Program-made: the position numbers and the translations under genes
Origin: an uncultured Clostridia bacterium
GTDB lineage: Bacteria > Bacillota > Clostridia > TANB77 > CAG-508
Direction: 5' to 3'
NCBI GenBank assembly: GCA_947627185.1
Contig: CANQVF010000005.1
Span: forward strand, 28,269 to 92,268
DNA length: 64,000 nucleotides
Shown: one piece after another, positions 63,266 through 64,000 of the stretch
How the letters are laid out: each line of letters opens with the position of its first letter
Position numbering within the stretch: the stretch's first letter is position 1
The notes under the pieces: model-generated
What the model was told of the DNA's origin: nothing
What the model saw: the letters and a program-made list of their open reading frames with translations, nothing else
The model's database searches: none

Positions 63266-63823
63266 ATGAATAACTCTAGGGAAATGGTAGAAAACATTGA
63301 TGAACTGCTAAGAGTAGTCGGTTATAAGTATGATGGAGTAGTCACAGCAGAAACAGGAAACAACTCCTGGATTATTTCTCCACGGGCGTATAGGTCTGTT
63401 TTAGCTCCTATTGAAAATGCTGAAGTTGATTTCATTGATGAGAATGCAAACAAAAGAATTTTTATTACCGTTGATGAAAATCACAATATGGAATTATTTT
63501 CAGCAGAAGTAATGAAGAGCGCTAATGCACCGTGGTATCATGAATTCCCTGAATGGCAGATTTTTTATGCTAAAGATGGTAAAAGGGATTCGTGGTTCTG
63601 GTACAGAACACATGCACTGTTTGTTAAAATTTCCAAAAATGGCGAGATAAAAGGAAACAGAGTGTCTGGACCAGTATTAAGTTTATGTGAAGGAGATACG
63701 TTGTCTGTTGAAAAGTTTATCGAAACACTTGATAAACTTAACGATTCAAGAATTACAAAAGAAGCACTGCAGAGTGAAGTGCCGGCTATGATGAGGTTTT
63801 TCAAGAAAAAGAAGATGATTTAA
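63266..63823 (+). CDS. Protein of unknown function with atypical base composition (185 aa)
   Basis: Soluble protein, no signal or membrane segment: DELLRVVGYKYDGVVTAETG, RAYRSVLAPIENAEVDF, aromatic-rich APWYHEFPEWQIFYA and DSWFWYRTHALFVKI, then VSGPVLSLCEGDTL. I do not recognise the family. Codons such as CGG, GCG, CTG, GTC, CCG and CCT appear here and hardly at all in the neighbours, and GC content is visibly higher, suggesting recent acquisition. AAGGAAAGGA precedes ATG 63266. It has its own promoter and GC-rich terminator. Confidence 0.85.
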   Translation: MNNSREMVENIDELLRVVGYKYDGVVTAETGNNSWIISPRAYRSVLAPIENAEVDFIDENANKRIFITVDENHNMELFSAEVMKSANAPWYHEFPEWQIFYAKDGKRDSWFWYRTHALFVKISKNGEIKGNRVSGPVLSLCEGDTLSVEKFIETLDKLNDSRITKEALQSEVPAMMRFFKKKKMI

Positions 63824-63856
63824 AAGTTAATTTAAAAATTTGAATTTGTCATTTAA

Positions 63857-63900
63857 AACGCACCTTCCGACTGCTTTTGTTGGGAGGTGCGTTACTTTTA
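63857..63900 (+). terminator. Terminator after the 63266 gene
   Basis: AACGCACCTTCC (63857-63868) pairs with GGGAGGTGCGTT (63882-63893), a GC-rich stem unlike the other terminators in the window, followed by a T-containing stretch. Its base composition matches the atypical gene it follows. Confidence 0.85.
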
Positions 63901-64000
63901 TTAGAATTTTTAGCTAAATTGGTATATAGGTTTAAAATAGATATGTCACAAGTAAATTGAAAATAAAATATTGAAAGAGAGTACCAGAAATGATATTGTT

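Noticed and set aside
63990..64000. Possible start of another gene (ATG 63990 behind GAAAGAGAG)
   Set aside because: Only three codons are inside the window, too little to support a call.
1..64000. Toxin-antitoxin or restriction-modification genes
   Set aside because: Looked for their motifs in all unrecognised ORFs; only the ADP-ribosyltransferase-like region came near, and its catalytic residues are not conserved.

Overview
The window is a very AT-rich, densely packed stretch of a Gram-positive (Bacillota, Clostridia-like) chromosome. This rests on a T-box leader in front of pheS, spoVG, addA, Firmicutes-type PheS, zinc-type S14, a cysteine-bearing S4, GTG/TTG starts behind strong GGAGG sites, and gene order around S10-spc-alpha. 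Standard bacterial code fits: TAA, TAG and TGA all act as stops. The exact lineage cannot be fixed from the sequence alone; an uncultured, probably gut-associated Clostridia genome is a reasonable inference. No tRNA, rRNA, CRISPR array or recognisable transposase was seen.

Layout. 1-1242: murC on the minus strand, cut by the window edge. 1469-6273: spoVG, a membrane-anchored low-complexity protein, a DUF5050-like anchored protein and a coiled-coil protein flanked by two tiny ORFs. 6330-10009: T-box-controlled pheS-pheT. 10010-10376: two terminator-like hairpins and a 159-bp MITE-like inverted-repeat element. 10377-12705: anchored GH25 lysozyme, LemA and a truncated secreted ORF. 12874-19680: a small ferritin-like helical protein (minus strand), addA without addB, a membrane protein and a split transketolase.

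19734-36329 is the most unusual region. Three giant paralogous single-pass membrane proteins (about 1480-1760 aa) share one scaffold but carry different cell-wall-lytic domains in the middle and at the C-terminus. Three small anchored proteins of one family are interleaved with them. The scaffold includes what looks like a dead LytM/M23 fold. The middle giant is interrupted by a frameshift best explained by a 2-bp deletion. Directly downstream come ftsE-ftsX, two CwlO/PcsB-like coiled-coil M23 endopeptidases, a CtpA-type S41 protease, a protein with an ADP-ribosyltransferase-like N-terminal region, and an anchored protein with calcium-loop-like motifs. Together 19.7-45.4 kb reads as a cell-envelope remodelling region: FtsEX is known in other bacteria to activate M23 hydrolases, and the giants could be further membrane-tethered lytic machines.

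45488-62336 is one ribosomal super-cluster: a consensus promoter and structured leader, then rpsJ-rplC-rplD-rplW-rplB-rpsS-rplV-rpsC-rplP-rpmC-rpsQ-rplN-rplX-rplE-rpsN-rpsH-rplF-rplR-rpsE-rplO-secY, a 0.5-kb gap with an inverted-repeat element, then adk-map-infA-rpmJ-rpsM-rpsK-rpsD-rpoA-rplQ. rpmD (L30) is missing from its usual place between rpsE and rplO, where a promoter-like sequence lies instead. 62337-64000 holds a structured 3' region, a 20-bp tandem repeat array, a small anchored protein and a gene of noticeably different base and codon use.
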